A DNA stretch of 64,000 nucleotides from Hyphomicrobiales bacterium (GCA_002400845.2 NVRK02000007.1:1-64000), one strand, 5' to 3'; positions 42,376-52,791 are shown, numbered from the stretch's first letter. The notes: generated from the letters alone by a model not told the origin. Numbers and translations are program-made.

Positions 42376-43536
42376 ATGAAAAAAATACTAATAGCCATTT
42401 TAGGCATAGCAGTCGTTGGCGGAGGGTATTATCTTTATAATCAAAACCAAACCGCAAAAATGACAGCAATGAAAGCGATGGAAGCTCAAAAAGCAGCCGA
42501 AGCAAAAGAAGAAGCTGAAAAAGTTGCAGCACTTGCCAAAACCAAAGCTTGCTTTATCTACATTGGCCCAACAGGCGATTTTGGCTGGACATACCAGCAT
42601 GACCAAGGCCGCAAACAAATTGAAGCAGAACTTGGCGATGCGGTTGAAACAGCATTTCTTGAAAGTGTTCCAGAAAGCGCAGAAGCTCAGCGTCCAATCG
42701 AAAACTTTGCGCGCAATGGCTGTGACATTATTTTCACAACATCGTTCAACTATATGGACCCAACAAATAAAGCCGCAAAAAAGCACCCAAATGTAAAATT
42801 TGAACATGCAACAGGCTTTAAACGCGAATCTGATAACGTTTCGACTTATTCTTCAAAATTCTATCAAGGCCGCTACGTACAAGGTCAAATCGCCGCTAAA
42901 ATGTCAAAAACTGGCGTTGCGGGATATATCGCATCTTTCCCGATTCCAGAAGTTGTTCGCGGTATCAATGCATTCATCTTAGGCGCTCAATCTGTAAACC
43001 CAGATTTTAAACTAAAAGTAGTTTGGGTTAGCACTTGGTTCGATCCACCAAAAGAAGCTGATGCTGCAAAAGCATTGATCGACCAAGGTGTCGACATCAT
43101 TACACAGCACACCGATTCTACTGCCGCAATGCAAGTAGCAAGTGACCGTGGTATCAAAGCATTTGGCCAAGCATCAGACATGATAAAATTTGGTCCTAAA
43201 ACACAGCTTACTGCCATCATTGACGATTGGGGTCCATATTACGTCGAACGCACAAAAGCGGTTATCGACGGCACGTGGAAGCAATCAGACACATGGCGCG
43301 GCATGGCAGAAGGTAATGTTGTTATGGCGCCCTTTACAAACATGCCTGATGACGTAGCCGCTATGGCAACTAAAACCACAGCAGACATCACTTCTGGCGC
43401 TGTAGAACCATTCACAGGACCAATCATGAAGCAAGATGGTACTGTGTGGCTAAAAGCTGGTGAGAAGTCAGATATTGGCACTCTATTAGGCATGAACTTC
43501 TACGTTAAAGGCGTGGACGATAAACTGCCTAATTAA
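42376..43536 (+). CDS. BMP family ABC transporter substrate-binding protein
   Basis: FIYIGPTGDFGWTYQHDQGRKQIEAEL, IIFTTSFNYMDP, GYIASFPIPEVVRGINAF. Confidence 0.9.
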   Translation: MKKILIAILGIAVVGGGYYLYNQNQTAKMTAMKAMEAQKAAEAKEEAEKVAALAKTKACFIYIGPTGDFGWTYQHDQGRKQIEAELGDAVETAFLESVPESAEAQRPIENFARNGCDIIFTTSFNYMDPTNKAAKKHPNVKFEHATGFKRESDNVSTYSSKFYQGRYVQGQIAAKMSKTGVAGYIASFPIPEVVRGINAFILGAQSVNPDFKLKVVWVSTWFDPPKEADAAKALIDQGVDIITQHTDSTAAMQVASDRGIKAFGQASDMIKFGPKTQLTAIIDDWGPYYVERTKAVIDGTWKQSDTWRGMAEGNVVMAPFTNMPDDVAAMATKTTADITSGAVEPFTGPIMKQDGTVWLKAGEKSDIGTLLGMNFYVKGVDDKLPN

Positions 43537-43596
43537 GTTTTGAGTTAAAAGTAGAATAAGGCGCAAAACAGCCAATTTTTACAATATATTACCCTA

Positions 43597-43627
43597 AAAG
43601 GCCGGATAGATTTTCTGGCCTTTTTTT
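43597..43627 (+). terminator. Intrinsic terminator after BMP operon
   Basis: AAAGGCCGGATAGATTTTCTGGCCTTTTTTT. Confidence 0.8.
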
Positions 43628-43717
43628 ATTTCTAAAATAAATGTAATTAGGTCAAAATTGGGCTTGTATTACAGCCAAGAATATAGCATTACCCACGAAC
43701 CACATATTGGCATCTTT

Positions 43718-43807
43718 GGAGAGGTGACAGAGTGGTCGAATGTACCGGTCTTGAAAACCGGCGAGCGCGCAAGCGTTCCGTGGGTTCGAATCCCACCCTC
43801 TCCGCCA
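43718..43807 (+). tRNA. tRNA-Ser (anticodon TGA), CCA encoded
   Basis: GGAGAGGTGACAGAGTGGTCGAATGTACCGGTCTTGAAAACCGG...TGGGTTCGAATCCCACCCTCTCCGCCA. Confidence 0.96.
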
Positions 43808-43840
43808 TAGAACATTTTGTTTCACAAAATGCGTACAGAT

Positions 43841-44170
43841 TCACAACATTGTAATAACTAAAAGTGACAGCTGATTGGTACAATCAGCGAGAGCAGGGTA
43901 GAGCAATACCCAAAACGCGTAAGTTGCGCAGACATAAACTTGTGCAACCAATTCAATTCTCTTATGCCAATAAGCTACTTTCTCTCTGTGTTCTTCCGTT
44001 GATTGTACATCACTATTTTGAAAGGCTTCCAACTAACCTGTATAAGCCTAATGTTTTTCCTTAAGACGCAACTTCTTTGTTTCAAGTTTTTCTTTAAGCA
44101 AGGTTGTTATCAGGCTTCCTATTCCAAGCCCACCCAACGCACTTACTATAATTGTTATCCAATTCGCCAT
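43841..44170 (-). pseudogene. Small single-TM phage/island-like protein interrupted by two in-frame TAG codons
   Basis: One frame reads MANWITIIVSALGGLGIGSLITTLLKEKLETKKLRLKEKH*AYTG*LEAFQNSDVQSTEEHREKVAYWHKRIELVAQ...; TAGs at 44048-44050 and 44033-44035. Confidence 0.6.
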
Positions 44171-44363
44171 GCTTTACGTGTACCGGTCATCGTTGAAATA
44201 AGTAAACGGCTATTTCTAAAAAGCTATCGCCGTATAGTTAATCATACGCATTTTTGAGAAGAAATAGACCAGACTCGCATGGGTTGTATTTATTGCAGCC
44301 TTTCTGCTTCTATGCTACATGATTTAGTCTGTTAAATAGTTAGGGTTGGGGGCCATTACTGTT

Positions 44364-45308
44364 ATGTTTCGTATTTGCTTGGGTTTAATACTTCATGTTG
44401 TTTTAATAGGCGCAGCATTTGCAGAGGCGAATGCCGAACAACTAATCAAAGATAAAAGTTGGTCAGCGACTTGGATACCTTATTACGCTACGATTAATCA
44501 GGATGCTACTAAGGGTAGTTTGGCGACAACAACTACAATTAATTCCCAGAGTTTTAGAATTGAAAAGCGAATTAATTCTGTATTTGACATTGGCATTGAT
44601 CTGACCTTCGAACAATCAAATCAAGTTGCCAATAAAAAGCTGTCAGGATTTGGAACTAAGGCAAGCTTGGGCCAAGACAGTTATGAGGCCAATGTCTTTG
44701 GTCGCACAAAGGTAGGCGTAATATCTCTCGAATCCCATGTGCGTTTTGGTCGTGACAACTATAAACTCTTGCGTCCAGATTTGTTGACTGGGCTTGTTGG
44801 CCAATCTAAATCCAGCGGGTATCATTTCGGATCATATGTTGAAGCGAGTGCTACGATCCCGCTCAATGAATATTTCTTTGTACGCCCAGTTGTTGATTTC
44901 GATTATGAATATCTATCCGTAAATTCCTTTTCTGAAACTGGAGCTGGACCTGGCAACATAACATTTAGCCGTGTTGAAGATCGCCGTGCAATTGGCCAAG
45001 TTGGCATTGCTCTTGGTGCAAAATGGGATATGTCAGACGCAAGCTCACTAACAGTATTTGTTAATACCAAATACAGACGCAATTTTTTAACTGGACCAAT
45101 TAGTACCAATGCTGTGCAGCCACGAGGTCTTGGATATCTAGGAAAACAGACATTATCGAACGGACAGGAAAAAGAAGGCCTTATTCTGGACGTCGGTACA
45201 ATGTTGTCCAAAAACAATGGTATGCAAATCTGGGCGGTTTATCGTGGTCAATATTTCCCAAGTTCCACTAGGCATGGCCTGAGCGGACAGTTGAAAATTT
45301 CATTTTAG
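44364..45308 (+). CDS. Outer-membrane beta-barrel (autotransporter-domain-like) protein
   Basis: Signal peptide FRICLGLILHVVLIGAAFAEA; alternating beta pattern; terminal ...LKISF. Confidence 0.65.
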   Translation: MFRICLGLILHVVLIGAAFAEANAEQLIKDKSWSATWIPYYATINQDATKGSLATTTTINSQSFRIEKRINSVFDIGIDLTFEQSNQVANKKLSGFGTKASLGQDSYEANVFGRTKVGVISLESHVRFGRDNYKLLRPDLLTGLVGQSKSSGYHFGSYVEASATIPLNEYFFVRPVVDFDYEYLSVNSFSETGAGPGNITFSRVEDRRAIGQVGIALGAKWDMSDASSLTVFVNTKYRRNFLTGPISTNAVQPRGLGYLGKQTLSNGQEKEGLILDVGTMLSKNNGMQIWAVYRGQYFPSSTRHGLSGQLKISF

Positions 45309-45386
45309 TGCGCCCTTTAGTTTAAGCGTTCAAGATCATTCAACTAGGGCAGAATAGCCCGATAGTCTTGGTAATAATAATTAGGA

Positions 45387-46055
45387 CTAAAAATCCTCAG
45401 GCTGAATAAGATTAAAGTTAATGGCGATTGCAACTGCTTCAGAACGGTTTGAAACATCAAGTTTTCGCAAAATTGCACTAACATGATAACGCGCAGTAGA
45501 AACTGATACGCCCAACATTTCAGCTATTTCTGGATTGGTAAAACCCTTTGACATAAAGGCCAGTACCTTTTTTTGTTGATTTCCAAACAGGGCGAATTCT
45601 TCAACTGCCTTTGATTTAAGTTCACTCTCGTTTTGTTTATAAGTGGCTTCAAGCAACCCATCTGGAATGAGTATTTCTCCGCTGAATATACGACGAATAG
45701 AACTAGTCAGATTGGCGGCAGAAATATCCTTAATAAGGTAGCCGCACGCACCGGCATCAATCATACCTTCTACAATATCTCTATTTGCAAACGTGCTGAG
45801 GCCTATAATACGAACACTTTGATGATGCTCTACAATTAATTGAGTGGCCAGTTTACCACTCATGCCTTCCATTTTGACATCCATTAAAATGATGTCCGGT
45901 TTGAGTTTTTTGCTTAGAAAAACAGCTTCTTCACCATTTTCGGCTTCGCCAACAACTTCCATGTCTGGCACTTCGCCAAGGACCAGTGCCAACCCCTTTC
46001 TCACAACCATATGGTCGTCGACCAATAAAATGCGAATTATTTTACTCTGTGTCAT
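45387..46055 (-). CDS. NarL/FixJ-family response regulator
   Basis: REC (ILLVDDHMVVRKGLALVL, DIILMDVKM) plus LuxR HTH (VLAFMSKGFTNPEIAEMLGVSVSTARYHVSAILRKL). Confidence 0.93.
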   Translation of the reverse strand: MTQSKIIRILLVDDHMVVRKGLALVLGEVPDMEVVGEAENGEEAVFLSKKLKPDIILMDVKMEGMSGKLATQLIVEHHQSVRIIGLSTFANRDIVEGMIDAGACGYLIKDISAANLTSSIRRIFSGEILIPDGLLEATYKQNESELKSKAVEEFALFGNQQKKVLAFMSKGFTNPEIAEMLGVSVSTARYHVSAILRKLDVSNRSEAVAIAINFNLIQPEDF

Positions 46056-48564
46056 TGCTAATCCATATCGCTGTTACAACCGTACCTTTGGCCAAATCAC
46101 TTGTTACCTCAAGTTTCCCGCCAATCTTGCTCATACGGTCTTTCATAATTAACAGCCCCAAACTGCCAGTTACAACATTATCCGGGGCAAAACCGCACCC
46201 ATTGTCTGAGATAGACAACGATGCATGATTGGGTTGACAAATGAAGCAGACTTCAACATTTTTCGCAGTTGAATGTTTAGAAATGTTAGTCAGACATTCC
46301 TGTGCTATTCTATAAAATGTATGCTGAATGTAATCAGGTAAAATAATATTGGATTCAATTTCCAGAATAACAGAAATAGCTTCACTGCGTTCAGTCTCCT
46401 TGACTAATTCTTCAAGTGATTTTCTTAAAGAGTAAGCAGACAGTTTATGCGAACGCCATTCCAAAAGCAGTTGCCGCATTTCGGCGAGGGCATCTTTATT
46501 GAGATTCTTTAGGTCACCTAGCGCCAATAAGGCCCGATCAGGATCTTTCTGTAACAATGCAGGTACGGAATCAGCAATAAGGTTTGCTGAAAAAAGTGTT
46601 TGGCTCACTGTGTCATGTAATTCATTAGAGAGATGGTTTCTTTCCTCAAGGCGAGCGTTTCTATCAGCATACTCACTTACCTCAGCAGTTCTTGTGGCGA
46701 CCTTATCTTCTAACGTTTGGATTAACTCATTTTGTGCCATAGCCATCTCGTTAAAGGATGAGGCCAAATATCCAATTTCATCCCGATAAGAAATTTTTAT
46801 GGGAGTTGCCAGCTTGCCATCAAGAATTTTTTGCACACCTTGAATGAGGTTTTGCAATGGTTTATCCAAACTGACAGTGAAGAATCGCGGAAAAATAATC
46901 AGAATTGCCAAGCTGGACAGAAGAATGAAAATGGCTATCGGCTCATAGATTTTATTGAGATAATTAAGAAGCCCGAGGCGTTTATATTCAACAATCCCTT
47001 CGCCCAATGCTGCTTTATACGGAAGACCAGAAGCAAACTGTAATTCTTTGATGCGTCTTTCATAAAATGCTGGCACAATTCCTGTTATTAAGGGCGCGAC
47101 ATTAGCATGATAAAAATCCGTTAGTGGCTTTTCTGGGAAATCGGCAAAGACCATATCGATCACACCATTTGGATATAGTTTCAACTGGAAACTGTATTTA
47201 TCCTTTGGAGAAAAGACAGAGACAACATTACGCCATGTAACAGTTACTTTACCTACCTCTTTCTTAATGAACATACCAGATTGGAACTGCTCACCGATCG
47301 TTTTATCTAAATGTTTTTCATATTTTTGCAATTCGGCAGTGATGAGGAAGATGGTGGGTTGGGGGCCAAATTGATGTTGAATATTACGCCATCGAGGCAA
47401 TTGGTTAAAGCCAATAATTCCACCATTGTGAGGGTAGATATTGGAATAATTTTTGCCAAAAAAGGGAAAGTCAAAAGGCATTTGAACAGGAGTATCATCT
47501 ACTTGAATGCGATCACCAAAGTTCAAATCAAATTGATAAGGAGTACGCGCCACGCTGTAGCTTCCATTCTTCTCCAGCTTAAATCTGATTGCAGTTTTCT
47601 CTGCCAACCGATGTTTGTCTTCATAGGCATCCATATAGACCGATCCGACCAACCAAGCCGTCCCGCTAATTAACGTAAGAACAACGGCGAGGGTTACGCC
47701 TACGAGTTTTATTTTGAAAGAAGAATGCTCCGGAATGTAGTTCAAATAGACTAACGCGAAACTGGCAAGAGTGAATAAGAAAAACCAACAATTTAGTATT
47801 TCTGCCAGTCTCCAGTCGATGAGACCAAAACTTCTACCAACCAAGGTCAGTCCCATAACAAGCGGCACAAGCAACAAATAAAAAAAGGCTCGCGCTGCTG
47901 CTGCATCATGGCTTAACTGGGTCGGAGGCCAGATTATTGCCAACAAAGCTGGGCCAATCGATTTCAGCCACGACTTTTGTCTCTCGTACGACAGGGCGGT
48001 TATCAAGCGATCCATAAAAAAAATGTGGGCAACAAAAAACCCCATGCCGATGGGGATAAATATCCAGGCTTCACGATATTCAACCACGCCATCTTGCAAC
48101 AACTGATGCCGGGCAAGCGCGACATAAATCTCAATACCGATTTGTACTAAAAATACAGTCCCAAGAAACAAGTTTCCAAAAGACAGTGCTTGTTGCTTAC
48201 GTTGAAAGTTGAATGAAAATAATATAAAGCCAGCCAAAGCGCAAACAGCTGGAACGCTAATCCATGGCATCGCGTAATTGGCATAATAGGGATGTAATGA
48301 ATAGGGTAAAAATTGTAGTAATATTCCTAGAAATGCACTGACAAAAGTGATGAAAAGAAAAAAATCGGTGCGACTTACTTTCTTCTTCCACAAAGATGAA
48401 AAAAACCGAAAGGTAAAGTAAATCGCTATTAACGAAGCCAATATGATTTCAATAAGCATATTGATCGAAATTGGATTCCAGAACAAATAGGACATGTTCT
48501 CAGCACTCCCCAATACTGCATGTTTGGATACATCTGCTATCATTACAGATATATATCCAATCAA
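46042..48564 (-). CDS. Multi-TM NarX-like sensor histidine kinase with large ectodomain
   Basis: N-term multi-TM, ectodomain with PFDFPFFGKNYSNIYPHNGGIIGF, HAMP, HisKA_3 ELHDTVSQTLFSANL, HATPase NISKHSTAKNV..SDNGCGF. Overlaps RR by 14 nt. Confidence 0.85.
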   Translation of the reverse strand: MIGYISVMIADVSKHAVLGSAENMSYLFWNPISINMLIEIILASLIAIYFTFRFFSSLWKKKVSRTDFFLFITFVSAFLGILLQFLPYSLHPYYANYAMPWISVPAVCALAGFILFSFNFQRKQQALSFGNLFLGTVFLVQIGIEIYVALARHQLLQDGVVEYREAWIFIPIGMGFFVAHIFFMDRLITALSYERQKSWLKSIGPALLAIIWPPTQLSHDAAAARAFFYLLLVPLVMGLTLVGRSFGLIDWRLAEILNCWFFLFTLASFALVYLNYIPEHSSFKIKLVGVTLAVVLTLISGTAWLVGSVYMDAYEDKHRLAEKTAIRFKLEKNGSYSVARTPYQFDLNFGDRIQVDDTPVQMPFDFPFFGKNYSNIYPHNGGIIGFNQLPRWRNIQHQFGPQPTIFLITAELQKYEKHLDKTIGEQFQSGMFIKKEVGKVTVTWRNVVSVFSPKDKYSFQLKLYPNGVIDMVFADFPEKPLTDFYHANVAPLITGIVPAFYERRIKELQFASGLPYKAALGEGIVEYKRLGLLNYLNKIYEPIAIFILLSSLAILIIFPRFFTVSLDKPLQNLIQGVQKILDGKLATPIKISYRDEIGYLASSFNEMAMAQNELIQTLEDKVATRTAEVSEYADRNARLEERNHLSNELHDTVSQTLFSANLIADSVPALLQKDPDRALLALGDLKNLNKDALAEMRQLLLEWRSHKLSAYSLRKSLEELVKETERSEAISVILEIESNIILPDYIQHTFYRIAQECLTNISKHSTAKNVEVCFICQPNHASLSISDNGCGFAPDNVVTGSLGLLIMKDRMSKIGGKLEVTSDLAKGTVVTAIWISNDTE

Positions 48565-48726
48565 ATACTACTTACAAAACACAATGATTAATTGCGTACG
48601 TGAATAATTGTGCGTGTCATCTTGCGTGGAATTATAGAATGCGCCCCACAACTCCCCAACTATAATTTCCAAGTAAGCGGCACAAAACTCTCATTATCAA
48701 TCAATTGGCTAAGAAACAAGCAGTTG

Positions 48727-48748
48727 CCCCTAGTCAGATGACTAGGGG
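48727..48748. promoter_or_regulatory. Perfect palindrome CCCCTAGTC-AGAT-GACTAGGGG
   Basis: Between divergent kinase and PAN-domain genes. Confidence 0.5.
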
Positions 48749-48923
48749 TGGCTACTCATTTGGCTAGTTCTTATTGCGCGTATTAATAGTTATTGTATCT
48801 TCGAGTAACTGTAAAGTTGTGTGCTGGGTGTGCAGTTATTTGAAGTTTACTCCAAGTATAACTCACCAATACGATGTTACGTGGGAAATTTAGAGAATTT
48901 ATTACAAACAAAAGGGATTTATT

Positions 48924-49472
48924 ATGGGAAAGTTTGGTCTAATTGGAACTGTTTTATGTGGTGTTGCGCTTACGGCAACAGGGGCATATGCGGCTGATAT
49001 AAAGATATCAAAAAGCGATGGCTCGTGCCCGAGCAACTACAGATTGATGGAATATGCAGAGATCAGCCTTTCTGGCAAGCACGATAAGAAAAAGGGTGAC
49101 CTAACCGTTATAGGACTAGAAGTTTGTGAAAAAGCTGGTCAATGGGATATCCTTCGCTTGTCTGGTGGCGGCTCGTTCGGTGGACCAGGCTATAAATGTC
49201 ATCACTTCACAAAGGATACGAGGACCTTTGGCGGTTCGGTGTGTATTAAAGGTGATTGGAATCCGAAGCAAGATCGTGCCGGTGGTGATCTTGGGATTTT
49301 ACTAAATCCGCGTCCAACCAACGTAGCGCAGTGTGAAGAAGCCTGTTTCAAAAACTCAAGTTGCGATTCGTGGACCTTTGAAACAAATCCGGGCGGAGCA
49401 TGCCATCTTAAACGCGGAACACCAGGTTTGAGTGCAAATGCAAACCTCATCTCTGGAACTACTGGGCGCTGA
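48924..49472 (+). CDS. Exported PAN/Apple-like domain protein
   Basis: Signal LIGTVLCGVALTATGAYA; NVAQCEEACFKNSSCDSWTFETNPGGACHLKRGTPG. Confidence 0.75.
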   Translation: MGKFGLIGTVLCGVALTATGAYAADIKISKSDGSCPSNYRLMEYAEISLSGKHDKKKGDLTVIGLEVCEKAGQWDILRLSGGGSFGGPGYKCHHFTKDTRTFGGSVCIKGDWNPKQDRAGGDLGILLNPRPTNVAQCEEACFKNSSCDSWTFETNPGGACHLKRGTPGLSANANLISGTTGR

Positions 49473-49722
49473 TAAACAAATTAAATGGTGGAGCCTGTGG
49501 CGAATCTCGTTGATTAACCAGAGGCTTCATCAGTCAAATTCTATCCAACCAGTGGAATTTAATTAACATAATCCCACCGTTCAAAATTCGACAGAATAGT
49601 TCTTCTTAAAAAGTACCTCATTGGCACTGGCGGGAGGGTCGTTAGAGAAAAGACTACTTAAAACTGTTTGTTGATATCTATATTTAGCAAACACAAAACA
49701 ATAATGTTGGGGATTGTAAGTT

Positions 49723-51409
49723 ATGAAATTTAATTGTGTGGAAATTTTAATGAAAACCAAATTTATTTTGGTGTTTATCGGCCAATCTTTAACTTCAATT
49801 CCCAAAGCCCATGCTTTTGAGGAACTGTATATTTAGAAAATCCTAGCGCGAATGAGCCAAAAGGATATTTTTTTATTCAATAGTCTAATTCTACTACACT
49901 GAAATATGCTAGTGTAGCTTTAGATGTAAACTCCAGTTCCTTATTAGCGGGTGGTGCGATTTGGCATAATTCCAAAATACATTTGCAATATCCGTCCATA
50001 ACCGCTGTTGGAATCGAAACTGGTTGTGGCTATTTCGATGTCACCATATTAGAGCAAAGAGGTGCAGATTCCGCATCAATTTCAGCCCAAGACTATATGG
50101 GCGTTCGTTTCACAGCACGTGCAACCGTAAATGGCCCGCTTTATGAAATTGAAATCGGCATTTCTGGAGTAACAGATACTGTTATCATCGCAACAACAAA
50201 ATCACCAGCCCCCACAATTACTAGCAAAGTAACGGTTGAAACAACCAAAGAAACAGTTCGAAAATTCCTTCAAAATCGTTCAACCCATATATTGAACAGC
50301 CAACCAAGTTTAATTGAAAAAATTGTTGGGCAGAGTAATGGAGCAGGTGGCCCATTAGGATTGTTGCAAATTAATGGTAACGAACATGCACAAAAGTATT
50401 TCTTTTCAACGTCACGTTCGAAAATCTTAACTGCGAAAAAAACCACACATCGTTAAATCGAGAAATTACATCACAAGCCTTGGGTAACTCTGAAATTAAT
50501 AATTACAATGCCGAGAATACAAATATTCTCGGATTTCAACGAACCAATCAAACCAATAATCAAACGAACAATGAAGCTTTACATAATTTAGAAGGCAATG
50601 ACGGTACTGAGAGTACAAACCTTCAAAACCAAAGTCTTGCTGGTTCGTGGGGTATATGGACAGAAATTTATGGTTCACGCTCTAACAATGGGGATGCAAA
50701 AAGCTCACTTTGGGCTGGGTATGTTGGCATGCATTATTTTGTGAGCGATCAAAATATCATTGGCCTTATTGGTCAATTTGATTGGTCTGACCAAACTGAT
50801 TCTTCTAATGGCTCTAAAGTCGATGGTAGAGGCTGGATGATCGGCCCCTATATTGCGGGTAAATTTGAAGATCAAACACTCTACTACGAAGCAAGCATTC
50901 GCTATGGTCGTTCTGAAAATAACATATCCCCAATTGGAACTTTCACAGATAAATTTGAAACTGAGCGCCTAATGTTGTCCAGAAAATTAACGGGTGAATA
51001 CAAACATGATACTGTTACAGTGCGCCCAGAAATTGGTTTAACTTGGTATAAAGAATCTCAAAAGTCGTACACAGATAGCCTGAACCACAAAATACCAGAG
51101 CAGGTAATCTCTACTGGAGAGTTTCGGTTCGGCCCAGTATTTTCCAAACAAGTGAAACTTGATAATGGCAATATTATCACACCAAACTTTGGCATTAGCG
51201 GCGTTTATAATTTCGATGTTAGAAACAATAATACGTCGAAGGGAACATCAACTAATACGGATGAACTTCGCGCGCGCTTTACAGTAGGGGTTAAAACTAC
51301 CAATGCCATGGGCTGGAGCCTATCTGCCGCTAGTTTCTACGACGGCGTAGGCATTGATGATTACTATTCGTATGGTGGCTCAATCAAATTGACGGTGCCA
51401 TTGAACTAG
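49723..51409 (+). pseudogene. Decayed autotransporter (signal, passenger and barrel in different frames)
   Basis: MKTKFILVFIGQSLTSIPKAHAFE; then frame change, TVYLENPSANEPKGYFFIQ*SNSTTLKYASV...; frame change near A7 at 50436-50442; barrel GSWGIWTEIYGSRSNNGD...VDGRGWMIGPYIAGKF. Confidence 0.75.
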
Positions 51410-51685
51410 GGCGAGAAATTACGACGAGCGGTGATGTTTAAATATATGCCGCCGCCATCACCCAATGTTAGCCTATTTATTCAGTTAGCCGCCAACCATA
51501 GTTTTCATAACGATACTAACCAAATTCATAAGCGACATTGCAGTTTACGGTAAACACTACTAACTTTCAACAAACATAAAATACTTATTATACAACGGCT
51601 TGTAGACACAACTTAAAGAACTACGGACGATAGCAACACCTATTTAAGCACGCGCGCTCAGCAATATTGAATGCAATTCATCAAA

Positions 51686-52600
51686 CTATTCCTCAAAAAA
51701 CAATCTAATGTTTTCAACAAACTTAGCTGTAGCGACGGGTAGAGTTCTATATCTTAACTGACCAATAAATACTTTTACCAACGCAACTTCTTTTAAATCA
51801 AGCGGTACGTAGCAAACGTTCTCTTTTAAGTCTCTTGAGTTTATAAAAAACGGAACCGTAAATCCTATGCCATCACCTTCGCTTATTATCTGTTGAATTA
51901 AATGAAGATCATTGGATTCAATGATTGGACTAATTTTGATTCTTTTTTTACTACTTGCAGTTTCAAGCGCTTCACGAAGCCCATTACCACGCATAGGTAA
52001 TAGTATGTCATATTCTAGGCATTCTGTTAAACGTAGCGAAGTCCGATTAGACAAAACATGATCGGTTCTTATTACGGCGTGAATTTGTTGTCCTATATTT
52101 AATATTTCGTGAAATTCGCTTGTATTATTGGGTTCAAGACTCATCGCCAAGTCGCAAGTTTGAGATGTGAGAGCATTTTCGACTTCAGAGCGTTCAATTA
52201 CTTGTATTTCGAATGTCACACCAGGAAATTCTGAACGATATTTTCGAACTTGTAATGGTAATAAATACCTTGCAATTTCTGGCGTTGCGGCAATTCTAAT
52301 ATGCCCCAAACGCATGCCTTTAAGATCAGCAATTTGAGACCTTACACGTTCTAAATCTGCAATCTGACTTCTGATATGTTGAACAAATAATTCGCCAGCA
52401 CTGTTAAGTCGAACGCCTTTAGAATTGCGCTCAAACAAATCAACACCTAACTCTTCTTCAAGAGCGATAATCCTTCGATTTAATGCAGAGGGTGTAATAG
52501 AAACAGTCTTCGCCGCAGCGCGAATTGACCGCGTTCGGGCAACGGCATCAACATATTTCAAGCTCAAAAGGTGTCTCAAGGTAAGTCTTTCGTGGTGCAT
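51686..52600 (-). CDS. LysR-family transcriptional regulator
   Basis: LRHLLSLKYVDAVARTRSIRAAAKTVSITPSALNRRIIALEEELGVDLFER. Confidence 0.93.
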   Translation of the reverse strand: MHHERLTLRHLLSLKYVDAVARTRSIRAAAKTVSITPSALNRRIIALEEELGVDLFERNSKGVRLNSAGELFVQHIRSQIADLERVRSQIADLKGMRLGHIRIAATPEIARYLLPLQVRKYRSEFPGVTFEIQVIERSEVENALTSQTCDLAMSLEPNNTSEFHEILNIGQQIHAVIRTDHVLSNRTSLRLTECLEYDILLPMRGNGLREALETASSKKRIKISPIIESNDLHLIQQIISEGDGIGFTVPFFINSRDLKENVCYVPLDLKEVALVKVFIGQLRYRTLPVATAKFVENIRLFFEE

Positions 52601-52791
52601 TTATTGCACCACTGTATATATATTTTAACAGCATACAACAACGCAATTTCTTATTAGCGTATTTTTAGTTGGGTGCGGCGTGATGTAAATTGCTATAATT
52701 AGCAGGGGTATAACTTCATCATGTTGCGCTTCATATAATTAACTCAACTAGCCTTGAGTAATGAAATTAATTATACGCAAAGGTTGAATAA

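Noticed and set aside
43689-43883. 64-aa minus-strand ORF containing RVGFEPTERLRARRFSRPVHSTTLSP
   Set aside because: Antisense translation of tRNA-Ser, a well-known annotation artefact.
43841-44170. Genome-wide amber recoding suggested by in-frame TAGs here and in the autotransporter
   Set aside because: Both hits are in degraded accessory genes and housekeeping genes show no internal TAGs; decay is the simpler explanation.
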